Below, piece by piece: positions 34,294-44,376 of a stretch of DNA of 64,000 nucleotides (its first letter is position 1; each line of letters begins with the position of its first letter). This stretch comes from Paramyrothecium sp. XJ0827 (lineage: Eukaryota; Ascomycota; Sordariomycetes; Hypocreales; Stachybotryaceae): positions 2,728,001 to 2,792,000 of the forward strand of contig JAJFPB010000003.1 in the NCBI GenBank assembly GCA_020881915.1, written 5' to 3'. Below the pieces are notes generated by a model. That model saw nothing but the letters and a program-made list of their open reading frames with translations, was not told the origin of the DNA and did no database searches. A program made the position numbers and the translations under genes.

Positions 34294-35649
34294 CTACTTG
34301 CTCCATCCGAATGTACCTTCATTCTGTACATCCCACAAGCTGCCCATTGGCAAGCACACATCCCCTTTCCTAAGCTTTGTTTGCGCTGGGCGCTCCCAGT
34401 TTACAACTTCGGCGTCTTTCTCCTCGCGGCGGGTCTTAGTCAAGATGACCCATTGCTCAGTAACCGGGTTGCCCATCAAATCCTGGAAAACCATTTCCGT
34501 AGGCGGGGGTTTTGGGAAATCTGGCCATTCGATGTACTCTGGTGCTTCTGTGTACATATTGATCTGTTGGCCTTCTCGTCTCTTCTTAACCCATTTGTTC
34601 AAGACTAGCCTGAAGTCGGAAACAGAGTGATCAAGTTTGACATCTGGGTGTTGCACCCACTCTGATGCTTCCAACTCAGCCGGGTCTTGCTGCTCATGAG
34701 ATACCTCGCGGTAGTGTTCATCTCGGGTAATAATCTCGTAGAGGGTAAATATGACGCCTTTCACATCGTTCCGATCCGTTGAGTAGCCCATGCCGCCCAT
34801 CCGGCTGGTGTTGCCAATCCGGTCACTATAGTTGAAATCGAACAACATGAGCTCGTCTGTCTCAGGGTTAATGAGCAGATTCCGAGCCGCGATGTCCTGG
34901 TGAGCAATGCCATATTTGAGATTGAAGTCATCAACAACGCGAGTTAATTGGCGAAGCCACTCTAGCTTAAATACCTGATTCTCACGTAGAGTACCACCAG
35001 GGATGTAAAGACTTGTAAAACCAACAACACACCCATGTAGCTCATCCAGCACGACTCGGTCGAACGGTACAATATGCGGATGTGGGGGTAGGCGCATCCA
35101 TAAGTTCATTTCGTGCCAGATCATGTCGAGGAATTGGAAAAGAAAGTAGTATTTAAAGACTGCCTTTCTTGTTTCTGCCTTTCTTGTCTCTGTTGTATTA
35201 GTATGTGGTACATACGAAACCAGGTCGACATTCGGCATCAGTCGATCAAGCTCAACTAACTCCGAGCGCAGTATAGTCTTGGTATTCTGAGGTAGGGATT
35301 GTAGTGGAGGATAATAAACGCAGGTCATCTCATCATCTTCGGGATCGGTAGAGACAGAAAGCAATTCACCATGATTGGAAAGATGAATTGCATAAACATT
35401 AGGTCCCAGAGTATCGATATGCTTCTTCAAGTATTCGATAGCAAGATCTTCGCTCTCTTGTGCATCGTCCATTGTGACGGCAATGATACGCCGTTGATCC
35501 CAGTCAAGGACATGCCACGTACTAGGTCCGCCGGGCGTAAGAGCACCACCAGGAGCAAAATATCTCCATTCCTCTTCAATCACGTTCCAGCGGTTTGGAA
35601 TCACAGTTTTGAAAAGTCCGAGTTGGATGGAACTGGCACTATGTAACAA
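34294..35649 (-). CDS. Divergent protein-kinase-like protein (DFN variant); start uncertain
   Basis: About 450 residues. The C-terminal kinase-like lobe has the catalytic loop GIAHQDIAARNLLI, followed by LFDFNYS in place of DFG, and a DVKGVIFTLYEI segment where kinases have the DVWS helix. No canonical glycine loop is visible; the N-terminal half (WRYFAPGGAL, HVLDWDQRRI) is of unknown fold. No ATG opens the frame: it remains open upstream to about 35770 (LYYGLLYYVYLRLLHS), so the start is in an unseen exon or has been lost. A five-residue tandem (ETRKA twice) occurs mid-protein. The enzyme may be active, because the Asp of DFN is kept, or a pseudokinase. Confidence 0.55.
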   Translation of the reverse strand: MLHSASSIQLGLFKTVIPNRWNVIEEEWRYFAPGGALTPGGPSTWHVLDWDQRRIIAVTMDDAQESEDLAIEYLKKHIDTLGPNVYAIHLSNHGELLSVSTDPEDDEMTCVYYPPLQSLPQNTKTILRSELVELDRLMPNVDLVSYVPHTNTTETRKAETRKAVFKYYFLFQFLDMIWHEMNLWMRLPPHPHIVPFDRVVLDELHGCVVGFTSLYIPGGTLRENQVFKLEWLRQLTRVVDDFNLKYGIAHQDIAARNLLINPETDELMLFDFNYSDRIGNTSRMGGMGYSTDRNDVKGVIFTLYEIITRDEHYREVSHEQQDPAELEASEWVQHPDVKLDHSVSDFRLVLNKWVKKRREGQQINMYTEAPEYIEWPDFPKPPPTEMVFQDLMGNPVTEQWVILTKTRREEKDAEVVNWERPAQTKLRKGDVCLPMGSLWDVQNEGTFGWSK

Positions 35650-36293
35650 GCGAAGGTAGACGTAATAAAGAAGACCGTAGTAAAGAGTTGGGAAACGTGC
35701 AGAGAGACGAAAGAGTTGTCTCTTAGGGAGAGAAGACGTGAATTTTGTCAGCCAAGCTCGTGATTAATTTACCAAGGAATACTTCGTGCTAGCTAAAAGG
35801 GAAAATCACCAATGTTAGAGTTGAAATCATGCAGGAAGATGATTCAATATGGAAATACTACTATTTTATTACATTGTAATCTCTATTGCAAGGCCCTGAA
35901 TTTGGTGTTGGTGTGGTCCGTCGTTGGGTGAGCGCGTTACCAAAGCGATACCCATGGCTCCCAGTCTACATTACAGGCAACCTCGCGCCCCTGGCCAGCG
36001 ACAGGGCTTGGCCACACCGTATCAAGGTGACCCCGCCTCCGCATTTGGGCCAACCGAGGCTAAGGACGGCAATCCGCGGCTCTTCCCCCAGCCCGATTCT
36101 GGCACGAGGGACCAGACTCGGTGCAGCTAAAGTCAATCTGCTCTCAACCTTTCCAATCTCTTCAACCAAAAGTCTCGCAGCGCAAGATCCCCTTGATCCG
36201 ACGACTGTCTGGTGCGTGCGTCCAGCCGTTGAGCCTCAAATCCCAATTCCAATCCCATTCCCAATTGTGCTCACAGTCCCCTCGCAGGAAACC
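35650..36293. other. Intergenic / 5' region of the methylcitrate dehydratase gene
   Basis: AT-rich from 35770 to 35890, where the left gene may have its missing first exon. From about 36130 it is C/T-rich and leads to the start codon of the next gene. No other gene seen. Confidence 0.4.
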
Positions 36294-38161
36294 ATGTCTG
36301 CCATCAGCCGTAACCTGTGTACGGCCTCGAAGCATCTCCGCCTCCAGCCGCGAAGCTTGTGTGCGTCCGCCCCTCTAGCCGCCGCCGCTGCGTCTGCTCC
36401 CCGCTCGGCCTCCTTCGGCGCCCTTCGCACCTCCGCGACTCCATCACCATCTTCCTCCCGCAGAACCTTTTCCACCTCAATTGCTCGAGCTTCTGGCGCG
36501 CCGCCCACCATGGCCCCCAAGGAATACGACCCCGAGATCACCGACATTGCTGACTATGTCGCCAACAAGACAATCGACTCTGAGCTTGCGGTGAGTTTCT
36601 AACCTCGGCCAATTTTTGCGCCCCTCGCAATTCCTACCCCGCGCCCGCCTGAGCGACAATTTTTTTCCTTTCTGTTGTCTGGCAATCTGACTTTTGACTG
36701 CAGTTCGACACGGCTCGATGGATCCTGCTCGACACCTTGGGCTGCGGTCTCGAGGGTCTGAGGTTCAAGGAGTGCAGCAAGCTCCTGGGCCCCATCGTCC
36801 CCGGCACCGTCGTCCCCAACGGACCCAAGGTGCCCGGAACTCCCTTCCAGCTTGACCCCGTCAACGCCGCCTTCAACATTGGCGCCATGATCCGATGGCT
36901 CGACTTCAACGACTGCTGGCTGGCTGCTGAGTGGGGTCACCCCTCCGACAACCTCGGTGCCATTCTGGCGGTTGCCGATTGGGTCAACCGCACCAACAAG
37001 GCCGGTGGAAACCTGGCCGGCGGCAAGATCTTCACCATCAAGGACATCCTCGAGGCCATGATCAAGGCCCACGAGATCCAGGGATGCCTGGCCCTGCTCA
37101 ACTCCTACAACCGCGTCGGCCTCGACCACGTTGTCCTCGTCAAGGTCGCCAGTACCGCCGTCGTCTCCAAGATGCTCGGCCTCAACCAGAAGCAGATCGC
37201 CGACGCCGTTACTCAGGCCTGGGTTGACGGCCAGAGTCTGCGAACGTACCGTCACTCTCCCAACACCATGTCCCGCAAGTCGTGGGCTGCCGGCGATGCT
37301 TGCCAGCGCGCCGTGAACCTGGCCCTCAAGGTCTTGAAGGGCGAGGAGGGTGTTCCCACTGTCCTCTCCGCCCCTACCTGGGGTTTCTACGATGTTCTGT
37401 TCAAGGGCAAGAAGTTTGAGTTCCAGCGCCCCTACGGCAGCTACGTCATGGAGAACGTTCTGTTCAAGGTCTCCTACCCTGGTATGGCATTCCCCAATCG
37501 CACACACTGCTCACACCGTGATGAACTGCGCACTAACTAGAGGCTAGCTGAGTTCCACTCGCAAACCGCCGTCGAGGCCTCGGAGAAGATCCACCACCTG
37601 CTCAAGTCCCAGGGCAAGTCCGCTGCCGACATCAAGGCCATTACCTGCCGCACCCACGAGGCCTGCGTCCGCATCATCGACAAGCAGTTCAAGCCCATGG
37701 ACAACTTCGCCGACCGTGACCACTGCATCCAGTACATGTGCTCCGTCATGCTCGTCTTCGGTCGCCTCGAGGCCACCGACTACGTCGACGGAGGTGAGGC
37801 TGCCACCTCTGAGCTGGTTGAGTCTCTTCGCAAGAAGATCAAGTGCGTCGAGGACCCCCAGTTCACCACCGACTACCACGACCCTGCCAAGCGCACCATC
37901 TCCAACGCTCTCACCGTTGAGCTGAACGACGGCACCGTCCTGGACGAGGTCGTTGTCGAGGCTCCTCTGGGCCACCGCCTGCGCCGTGAGGAGGCCAAGC
38001 CTGTCATCCTGGAGAAGTACAAGCGCCACCTGGGCCCTCACCTGCCCGAGGCCAGGGTCAAGGAGCTGGTTGAGCTCGGCCTTGACGGTAAGAAGCTGGA
38101 GTCTCTGTCTGTGGATGAGTACGTCGACTTGTACGTTGTCGAGAAGAGCCAGTTTGTGTAA
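36294..38161 (+). CDS. 2-methylcitrate dehydratase (PrpD family), mitochondrial
   Basis: Three exons: 36294-36590, 36704-37481 and 37548-38161; introns of 113 and 66 bp with GTGAGT and GTATGG donors; 562 residues. Residues 1-70 are rich in Ser, Ala and Arg ([30 protein letters not shown]), a good mitochondrial presequence. The mature part has [29 protein letters not shown] and [20 protein letters not shown], PrpD hallmarks, and ends [14 protein letters not shown]. The enzyme dehydrates 2-methylcitrate in the methylcitrate cycle that clears propionyl-CoA. Strong C-ending codon bias indicates high expression. Confidence 0.93.
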
Positions 38162-38702
38162 GATTGGGGACGAAGCTGTGTAGTACAGAGATATGCGTGG
38201 GGCGTCACCTTGGTTAGATGTGCACGAATTCCAGGTGCTCGAGAGTCACCACATTATAGATATGCAAAACGCCATCATCCTCAATAGTTCTCGGGGAGCG
38301 GCATGAAATAAACTGGCGATTTCCGCAGGGCTGAACGAATAAAAGGCTGCCCAGCGCTTGCTGGTCCACCCATGCCGTGACACCCGCCTAGGCGCAAGCT
38401 GGGAGGCTGCTCCGGGCTCTTGGGGGCTCCAACCAAGTGGGCTGCCAGCCACGGCAGGAACGCGCGGCGGGGCCAAATGCGGCACAGCCCCAAAACATCC
38501 CGCCTTCCGAGGAACATCTGGAACATGGACCCCAAATCCCTGACAGACACCCGCTCACTGGAATCTTGAATCTTACCATACTTGTCCTTGATTTCTCCTT
38601 TTTGCTGACCGCAACCCCATCCCTTGCACTCCATACCTATCGCAAACCAGATAGAAACATCATCACTCGCTTGAGCCTCATCCCCCGCAGCGACCGCCCA
38701 CC
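38162..38702. other. Intergenic; 3' end of prpD-like gene and promoter of the SH3 gene
   Basis: No supported gene. Minus-strand open frames at 38246-38634 have no recognisable content. Confidence 0.5.
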
Positions 38703-39558
38703 ATGGTGAACGCCGACCGTCAGCTGATTATGGAGACCAACCGGTCACTCCGCAACATTAAGAACGTAGGTGTACTAGGTCGTCTTCCCAACACACCAGA
38801 CTGACACCATCTAGGAGCTGGAAAACCTGCTCGAAAAGGGCGTTATCGACGAGTCCGTCTTCGACACCATCAACTCTTCCCTTCCTGAGGAATCACCCCT
38901 CTCCGGCCCCCTCCGCACGACCGCCAACCGCAACGCTACGCCCAATGCCAGCTCTGCCCGCGCGACTCCTGCCGATAACAATGGACCTACCGCTCTCCCA
39001 CAGGCCATGCAGAACCTCAATATCGCGTCCAAGTCATCGCCCGCACCGCCGTCGTACGAGGACACTCCCCCACCGGGCCCCCCTCCCCGTCACAACGCCA
39101 AGCCAGTCATTGCACATGCACGCGCCCTTTATCGCTACGCTGGGGCCGACGCCCGCGACGTCAGCCTCGAGAAGGACGACAAGATTGCTGTGCACGAGTA
39201 CATGAACCAGGACTGGTGGATGGGCCAGAACCTGCGCACCGGCCAGGAGGGCATCTTTCCCCGCAACTACGTCTTTGTCGAGCAGGAAACCAAGGCGCCC
39301 GCCCCGGCGCACATGCCCGTGCAGCCACAGTACGGCTACCCAGGACAGCACAACGGCCCTCCCGCTCAGCAGAACCCCTACAACTCCCACGTGCCCCCCA
39401 TGGCTGTGGCGGAGGGTGGCCAGCCTAGCCATGACCAGCAGCAGGGCGACAGCAAGGTGAACCAGTACGGCAAGAAGTTTGGCAAGAAGCTTGGCAACGC
39501 CGCCATTTTCGGTGCCGGTGCCACCCTCGGTGGAAACCTCGTCAACAGCATTTTCTAA
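38703..39558 (+). CDS. SH3-domain protein of the Lsb1/Pin3 type
   Basis: Exon 1 (38703-38765) and exon 2 (38815-39558) flank a 49-bp intron in phase 0 (GTAGGT donor, CTAG acceptor); 268 residues. The N-terminus (MVNADRQLIMETNRSLRNIK, then ELENLLEKGVIDESVFDTI) is an alpha-helical region shared with yeast Lsb1 and Pin3. A proline-rich linker (PPPGPPPR, preceded by the PPSY motif) precedes the SH3 domain, ALYRYAGADARDVSLEKDDK to GIFPRNYV, at about residues 138-198. The tail is Gln/Pro/Tyr rich and ends in a glycine-rich segment (NAAIFGAGATLGGN). Yeast relatives bind Las17/WASP and influence actin patches and prions; the PPSY may recruit a Rsp5-type ligase. Function here is inferred. Confidence 0.85.
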
Positions 39559-39978
39559 AACGACCGCGAAGGCTTCTGTTGGGATTTCATGTTTAGTTTT
39601 GCGGCGCTTGGGCTAGGTGTTAAGGTTGGGAAACGGAATTACTGTGCCGCTGCTGTCTCTGAAAGACCACCGTACGAAGAAATGGGTTAAAAAGACATGA
39701 GAAATCAGCTTGGCCTCAATTATTATAGTCCGTATCAAAGAATGGGATTCTTCAATAATGAACTAGCAATGACGGCAATCAATACATGGGAATTTGAATC
39801 ACTGTGCGAAGGACTGTGCACTTGGCGAGATCTCGCCCTAACTACCCGCCCATCGCTTATCGACCCTCCGTAACTGACACTGTGTGATGGGTCTAAAATT
39901 TCTTGTCCAAGTCCACCTCAGATTGTCGTCCGCCCACTTGACGGTTGCTCACAGTGAGAGAAACCACATTCTCTCATA

Positions 39979-40940
39979 ATGTCGAACCCTAAAAAACGTG
40001 CTGCCGAGGATCCGGCGCCCGAGAAGAAGAACAAGAAGAAGAGAAAGGCCAAGTACCGTGAAGATGAGTCGTTGGATTCTGAGCTTGGCCTCAACACCCT
40101 CTTCGCCCGCATGGACAACCAGCTGCTGGCGGACCACCTCGCTCAGAAGCTGAGCAGGTTCGGGACTGAACTGAGCTCGGTAGAGCTATCCGACCTCACA
40201 GTGTCAGGTACGATGCCGACTGCTGCATAGCACGCTCTGTAGTGGTTGTACTGATCCTATCATTCTAGCCAACTCAATACAGGACACAACTTCCTGGCAG
40301 GAGCCCAGAATCTTGGACAAGCTTCCGGATTTCCTCGAAAACTTCACCAAAGATCCAGAGAGCCTGCACAAAGCGTCCAAGAAGAACGGCGCGCCGCACA
40401 CTCTCATCGTTGCAGGTGCCGGGCTGAGAGCCGCGGACATCGTCAGGTACGTTGCGTGCCTTCGCTAAAATCAACGAGTCGTGGCTTACCAAGTTGCAGG
40501 GCGGTACGAAAGTTCTCGGGCAAGGACAATTCCGTCGCGAAATTGGTAGGTGTCTCCCTTCTCTTGCTGCGACCTGCGCTAACTTTCCTCCAGTTCGCAA
40601 AGCACATGAAAGTCGAGGAGCAGGTCACGTTTCTCAAGAACAGAAAGACCGGCATCGGTGTCGGCACCCCAGCACGCCTTGCGGAACTCATTGACAACGG
40701 TAAGCCGAGAACGCTTCGTGACGATACGAAATGCGCCCTCCTACTAACTGACGCACAGGAGCCTTGTCGCTTGCCAACTTGCAGCGTCTGATTGTCGATG
40801 CTTCCCACATCGACCAAAAGAAGCGGGGCGTCATGGACATGAAGGACACAATGATGCCCTTGGCTCGCTTCTTGTCGAGGAAGGAGTTTGCCGAGAGATA
40901 CGTGGACGAGGAGAAGCCGCTGGCCCTACTTTTCTATTAG
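39979..40940 (+). CDS. Cms1-like ribosome-biogenesis protein
   Basis: Five exons: 39979-40207, 40269-40446, 40500-40545, 40594-40699 and 40759-40940; all introns are 48-61 bp with GT-AG ends, giving 246 residues. The basic N-terminus (PKKRAAEDPAPEKKNKKKRK) is a nucleolar-type signal. Later motifs are TLIVAGAGLRAADIVRAVRK, VGTPARLAELIDNGALSL, IVDASHIDQKKRGVMDM and FAERYVDEEKPLALLFY, as in Cms1, a protein related to DEAD-box helicase folds and associated with the 90S pre-ribosome. Typical length is about 250-300 residues. The splice pattern is very consistent and no frame breaks were seen. Confidence 0.88.
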
Positions 40941-41177
40941 ATACCCTCAATGCCACGCACGCTTTCCTCACTTGGCCGAGCCACTGGCTCCTACTCTCCA
41001 ACCATTGACAACCGATCATGAGGTCCTTCCACGTTTGACATGTGTGCAATGACCAAGACCTCGTTGTATTCTTCCTCTTCCTTGATTTTCTTTTCCTCTC
41101 TCATCCAACCTCTGCCATCCTCCAGCCTCAGCACCTCATTGAGACCAAGCTCTCGTTTTTGGATTTCCGCATATCAT

Positions 41178-41285
41178 CCCTTCGTTTTTTTGGTGACTAT
41201 CGTTAATCACGACAGACCATTTCGCACAACTCCCTTCGTTTTTTTGGTGATTATCGTTAATCACGACAGACCGTTTCGCACAATT
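41178..41285 (+). repeat. Two 54-bp tandem repeats just upstream of the CFEM-like gene
   Basis: Units 41178-41231 and 41232-41285 differ at only a few positions. Each contains a T7 tract, ggtga(c/t)tatcgttaatcacgac and ttcgcacaa. They lie 26 bp before the start codon, so within the 5' leader or core promoter of the gene at 41311. Confidence 0.8.
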
Positions 41286-41310
41286 CTTTCTTTCCACGAA
41301 GACCAGCAAC

Positions 41311-43718
41311 ATGAAGACTGGCATTATCGGCAGCTTTCTTCTGGCTGGGCTGGCACTTGGCCTGGCTAACCATGACTATTCGCCTACTGGTACGCTCAAT
41401 GTCTTCGTCGTGTTTCCGCCTACTGACTTGCTGGCCAGATTGCGTACATGATTGCATGCCCTCGACAAGGGAGCATTCTCTTCTTTCAGACCTGTGTCAC
41501 GACATCACAAAACAAAGAGTTCGTCTCACCTCCTCGTGCTGGCCATTCTTCACTGACGCATCTTCAGATTGTGTACCAATGCTTGATGGCATCCTGCCCT
41601 ACCGAATCATACGGTATAGCTTTGGCAAATACGATTCAGACTTGCTTAGACTTGGGTGCCAGCATCGCTACCCTTCATCCCGTCATTGTTCAATCGGAGG
41701 ACTTGGTCAAACGACAGGTTCTTCCCACGGCTCCTGGTCCTGTCATGACCGCCATTGCCGGGGAGGAAAAGATGATCCAAGTGGAGCAGAAATTTGCCGT
41801 GGCAGTCGATTGCAGTGCTGGTTCCAATGGCATTCTCACCCTTTCGCTACCCTCCGAGCCAACTCCATCTCCCGATGCGGACTCTGGCTCTGGGGCCAGT
41901 GGCAATGGAGCACCTGGCTCACCGGATGGTCTGGATGACTGTCAGTCGGACAACAATCCCGACGCTGCAAATGCTGCGTGCCCAGCTAATGCCAACGGGA
42001 ACAATACGATTCCTAATAATGCGAGCGAGCAGCAACCTGACAATAGCAATCAAGGTCCCCTCGATGACGCAGATTCCTCGGATGCTGACTGCGACAACAA
42101 CACCGCCAGTTCTGTTGCCCAGACTGGGCAGGCCCCTTCTACTTCTGCGGAAGCGTCAGCTTTACCAAATGACAACCCTCCCACTAGCAGTGACGGAAAC
42201 TCTGCGCTCGAACCTGGACCTGCGTCGAGCGGCGTGAACCAACCGAAACCAGGCCAAGGCAGTGTCGGCGGTGCTGGCACTAATGATGACAACTCTTGCA
42301 GCGGTCAACATCCACAAGATGATACACCAAACGCCACTGGCGGCACACCTAGCAACCCCCCCGGCAACCCACCTCCCATTGGGAGTGGCAACACTTCTCC
42401 AGCTACTCCATCGGATGGCCAAGGCTCCAGTTCTGAGACGCCTTGCCCTGGTGGAAACACACAGTCCCGTCCAGATCAGGGCTCTCCCCAACCCGAGACC
42501 TGTCCTACAACTCCCGATGGCAGGCCAGGTTGTGAACCACCAAAATCACCTGCTACGGCCGCCAACGGACAGGATGCTGGCGCTGCCCCTTGTTCGGGAG
42601 CTACCAGTGCCGCAAGTTGCCCTGATGCAGATGGCCCAGAAAACCAACCTTCAGCCTCTGTTCCCCACGCCAGCCCTGGCCACGAGACAACAGCCCCGAA
42701 TAACGAAGGTGGGCTTCCGCCCTCGGGCGATTCGAATACGCCTCCTGCCGCTCCAGCACCCGCCCAAAATGACGGACTGGGTGCATCTGCATGCCCAGGC
42801 TCAAATGGCAACCACTCGTGCCCTGGTACACCTGGAGACCAAGACCCTGCTAATGGTCCCAATGGACCAGCTGCCGGCGATGGCCAAGATCCGGAGAGTG
42901 CTGGCTCACCCGACAAGAATCCAGATGAACCTGTTATTTTGCCTACATTTACAGTCTCGACTATTCTTACCTTGGCTCCAGGGCCACCGAATCAGCCTGC
43001 ACCCAGTCCCGAGGTCCCCTCGCTGCCACCCACACCCCCAAATGGAGAAGACGGCGACGAGCCTTGCGAAAATGATGGCGATGACAACGGAAATTCAGAC
43101 TCTGATGGCCCTATATCAGAGGACGGGTCTGGTGCTGGTGCTGGTGCTACAGCCAGCCCGTCGACTGCGGCCACACTGTGGCCTCAGCCTGGTCAAAGTT
43201 CAGGCAATGGAGAAGCAACAGGGTCACCGAGTACCACATTCGTGAAAGCCGACCATCCAGCTACAGAGCCACCGCTGACAACGGCAGCACCTTCGACGAC
43301 ATACATTCGTGCACAACGTCCTGCGTCTGAGACACAAACCGGACTTGGGGTACCAGATGCCGCCATTCCATTTGTGGTGACTGTGATTGCTCCGGTCCAC
43401 GAAGACGGCACGCGAACAACGGTTGTGACCTTCTAGCAGAAACAAGCGTCAGAGACTGGCGCACCACAGCTGTTTGCTGACCCCCAGGGCTATTCCAAGC
43501 TCTCGGACGGAGGCTTCGACCTTGGAAACATTGTGCAGGCTGACGCAGTTTCGGAGCCTATCGTGACTATTGGGCTTGCGAGTCCAACCTCATTCAGGCA
43601 ACCGGCGGTTACAGCAAATGGGACGGAAGCGGTTACCGGACAGTCGCCAGCATTGGTGCCATCGATGATGATGGCATGCATATGCTTTGCAGCCATGGCC
43701 GGACTGGTCCTGTATTAG
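41311..43718 (+). CDS. CFEM-like, proline/serine-rich, probable GPI-anchored surface protein
   Basis: Exons 41311-41389, 41439-41518, 41568-43376 and 43437-43718 give 749 residues. Residues 1-19 (MKTGIIGSFLLAGLALGLA) are a signal peptide. Then follow six cysteines in a CFEM-like array (DCVHDC, DLCHD, YQCLMASC, QTC), two fewer than the canonical eight. Next come about 500 low-complexity residues rich in Pro, Gly, Ser, Asn, Asp. The last exon ends in a hydrophobic tail (ALVPSMMMACICFAAMAGLV) typical of GPI signals. The fourth exon requires a 60-bp intron (GTGACT donor, CTAG acceptor), which removes an in-frame TAG at 43434-43436. Without it, the protein stops at VTF and has no anchor. CFEM proteins take part in host or surface interaction and haem uptake; here it is inferred. 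Confidence 0.65.
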
Positions 43719-44067
43719 TGATGGCTGATGTTGACACGGTTCACACTACCACATGAAGATAGGGGAAGAGAGGTTGACATTTGATATCAATACGACAGCT
43801 TAGACTTATCTTGTCGATTATTCGGAGAGCTGGGCTCTGGTTATTGATCGGAGCAATATGGACTTGCAGTACTTAGACAACTTATATAGACTTAATTTCA
43901 CGCCCCTTCGCAACGCCTGGGTTCAGTTTATCTTGTTGTCAAGGTGAAGACCGCATATCTGGATGTTCGACTTGCGATTTGTCCTTGATGAAGGCTTGGT
44001 GGGCCGTCAACAAGGCCGCATGTAAGCCGCAGTAGCGTATCTGCATCTTTGCTTACCTTAATTTACC
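43719..44067. other. Short intergenic stretch before the transposon
   Basis: AT-rich, with no supported gene. The left TA target-site copy is at 44068-44069. Confidence 0.5.
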
Positions 44068-44069
44068 TA

Positions 44070-44111
44070 ACGTACATGATAAGCGAGTCGGTCAGACAAG
44101 CGAGTCGGTCA
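44070..44111 (+). repeat. Left terminal inverted repeat of the transposon
   Basis: Begins acgtacatgataagcgagtc; perfect reverse complement of 45887-45928; includes the 14-bp direct repeat at 44081-44094 and 44098-44111. Confidence 0.95.
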
Positions 44112-44175
44112 CTAATCTCAACCCTCAAGGCAGGAACCTCAATTAAAACACCACAGATCATTTGATCAATTAGAA

Positions 44176-44376
44176 CTAATCGCTATACTCTTGCCCAGAT
44201 ACCTCTATCTTTGCCTGACATGTTCGTACATTATGGCCGGGCTTGCCGCATACACCACATCGCCGTTGGGTTGGTTGCCCTGACCTTCCTTGACCACCTC
44301 GCCTCGACAATTCGGCCACTACCTGCGTATCTACATCTATTTGATCAATTGATGCCTGGCCTTCCCCTACAGTCAT
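44176..44376 (-). pseudogene. Zinc-knuckle C-terminal part of the transposase, out of frame
   Basis: A 66-residue frame containing CGVCGKPGHNVRTC, a CX2CX4HX4C zinc knuckle. It begins at an ATG overlapping the stop of the main transposase frame (ATGA at 44373-44376). In related elements the knuckle is the C-terminus of one continuous transposase, so a single-base indel most likely separated them. A second translated unit is less likely. Confidence 0.6.

Noticed and set aside
36599..37507. 302-codon minus-strand open frame within the methylcitrate dehydratase gene
   Set aside because: Antisense artefact of strong codon bias; the plus-strand frame is the real gene.
42262..43245. 327-codon plus-strand frame in the CFEM-like gene
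   Set aside because: Alternative frame of low-complexity sequence; no domain, and the frame with signal peptide and cysteines is preferred.
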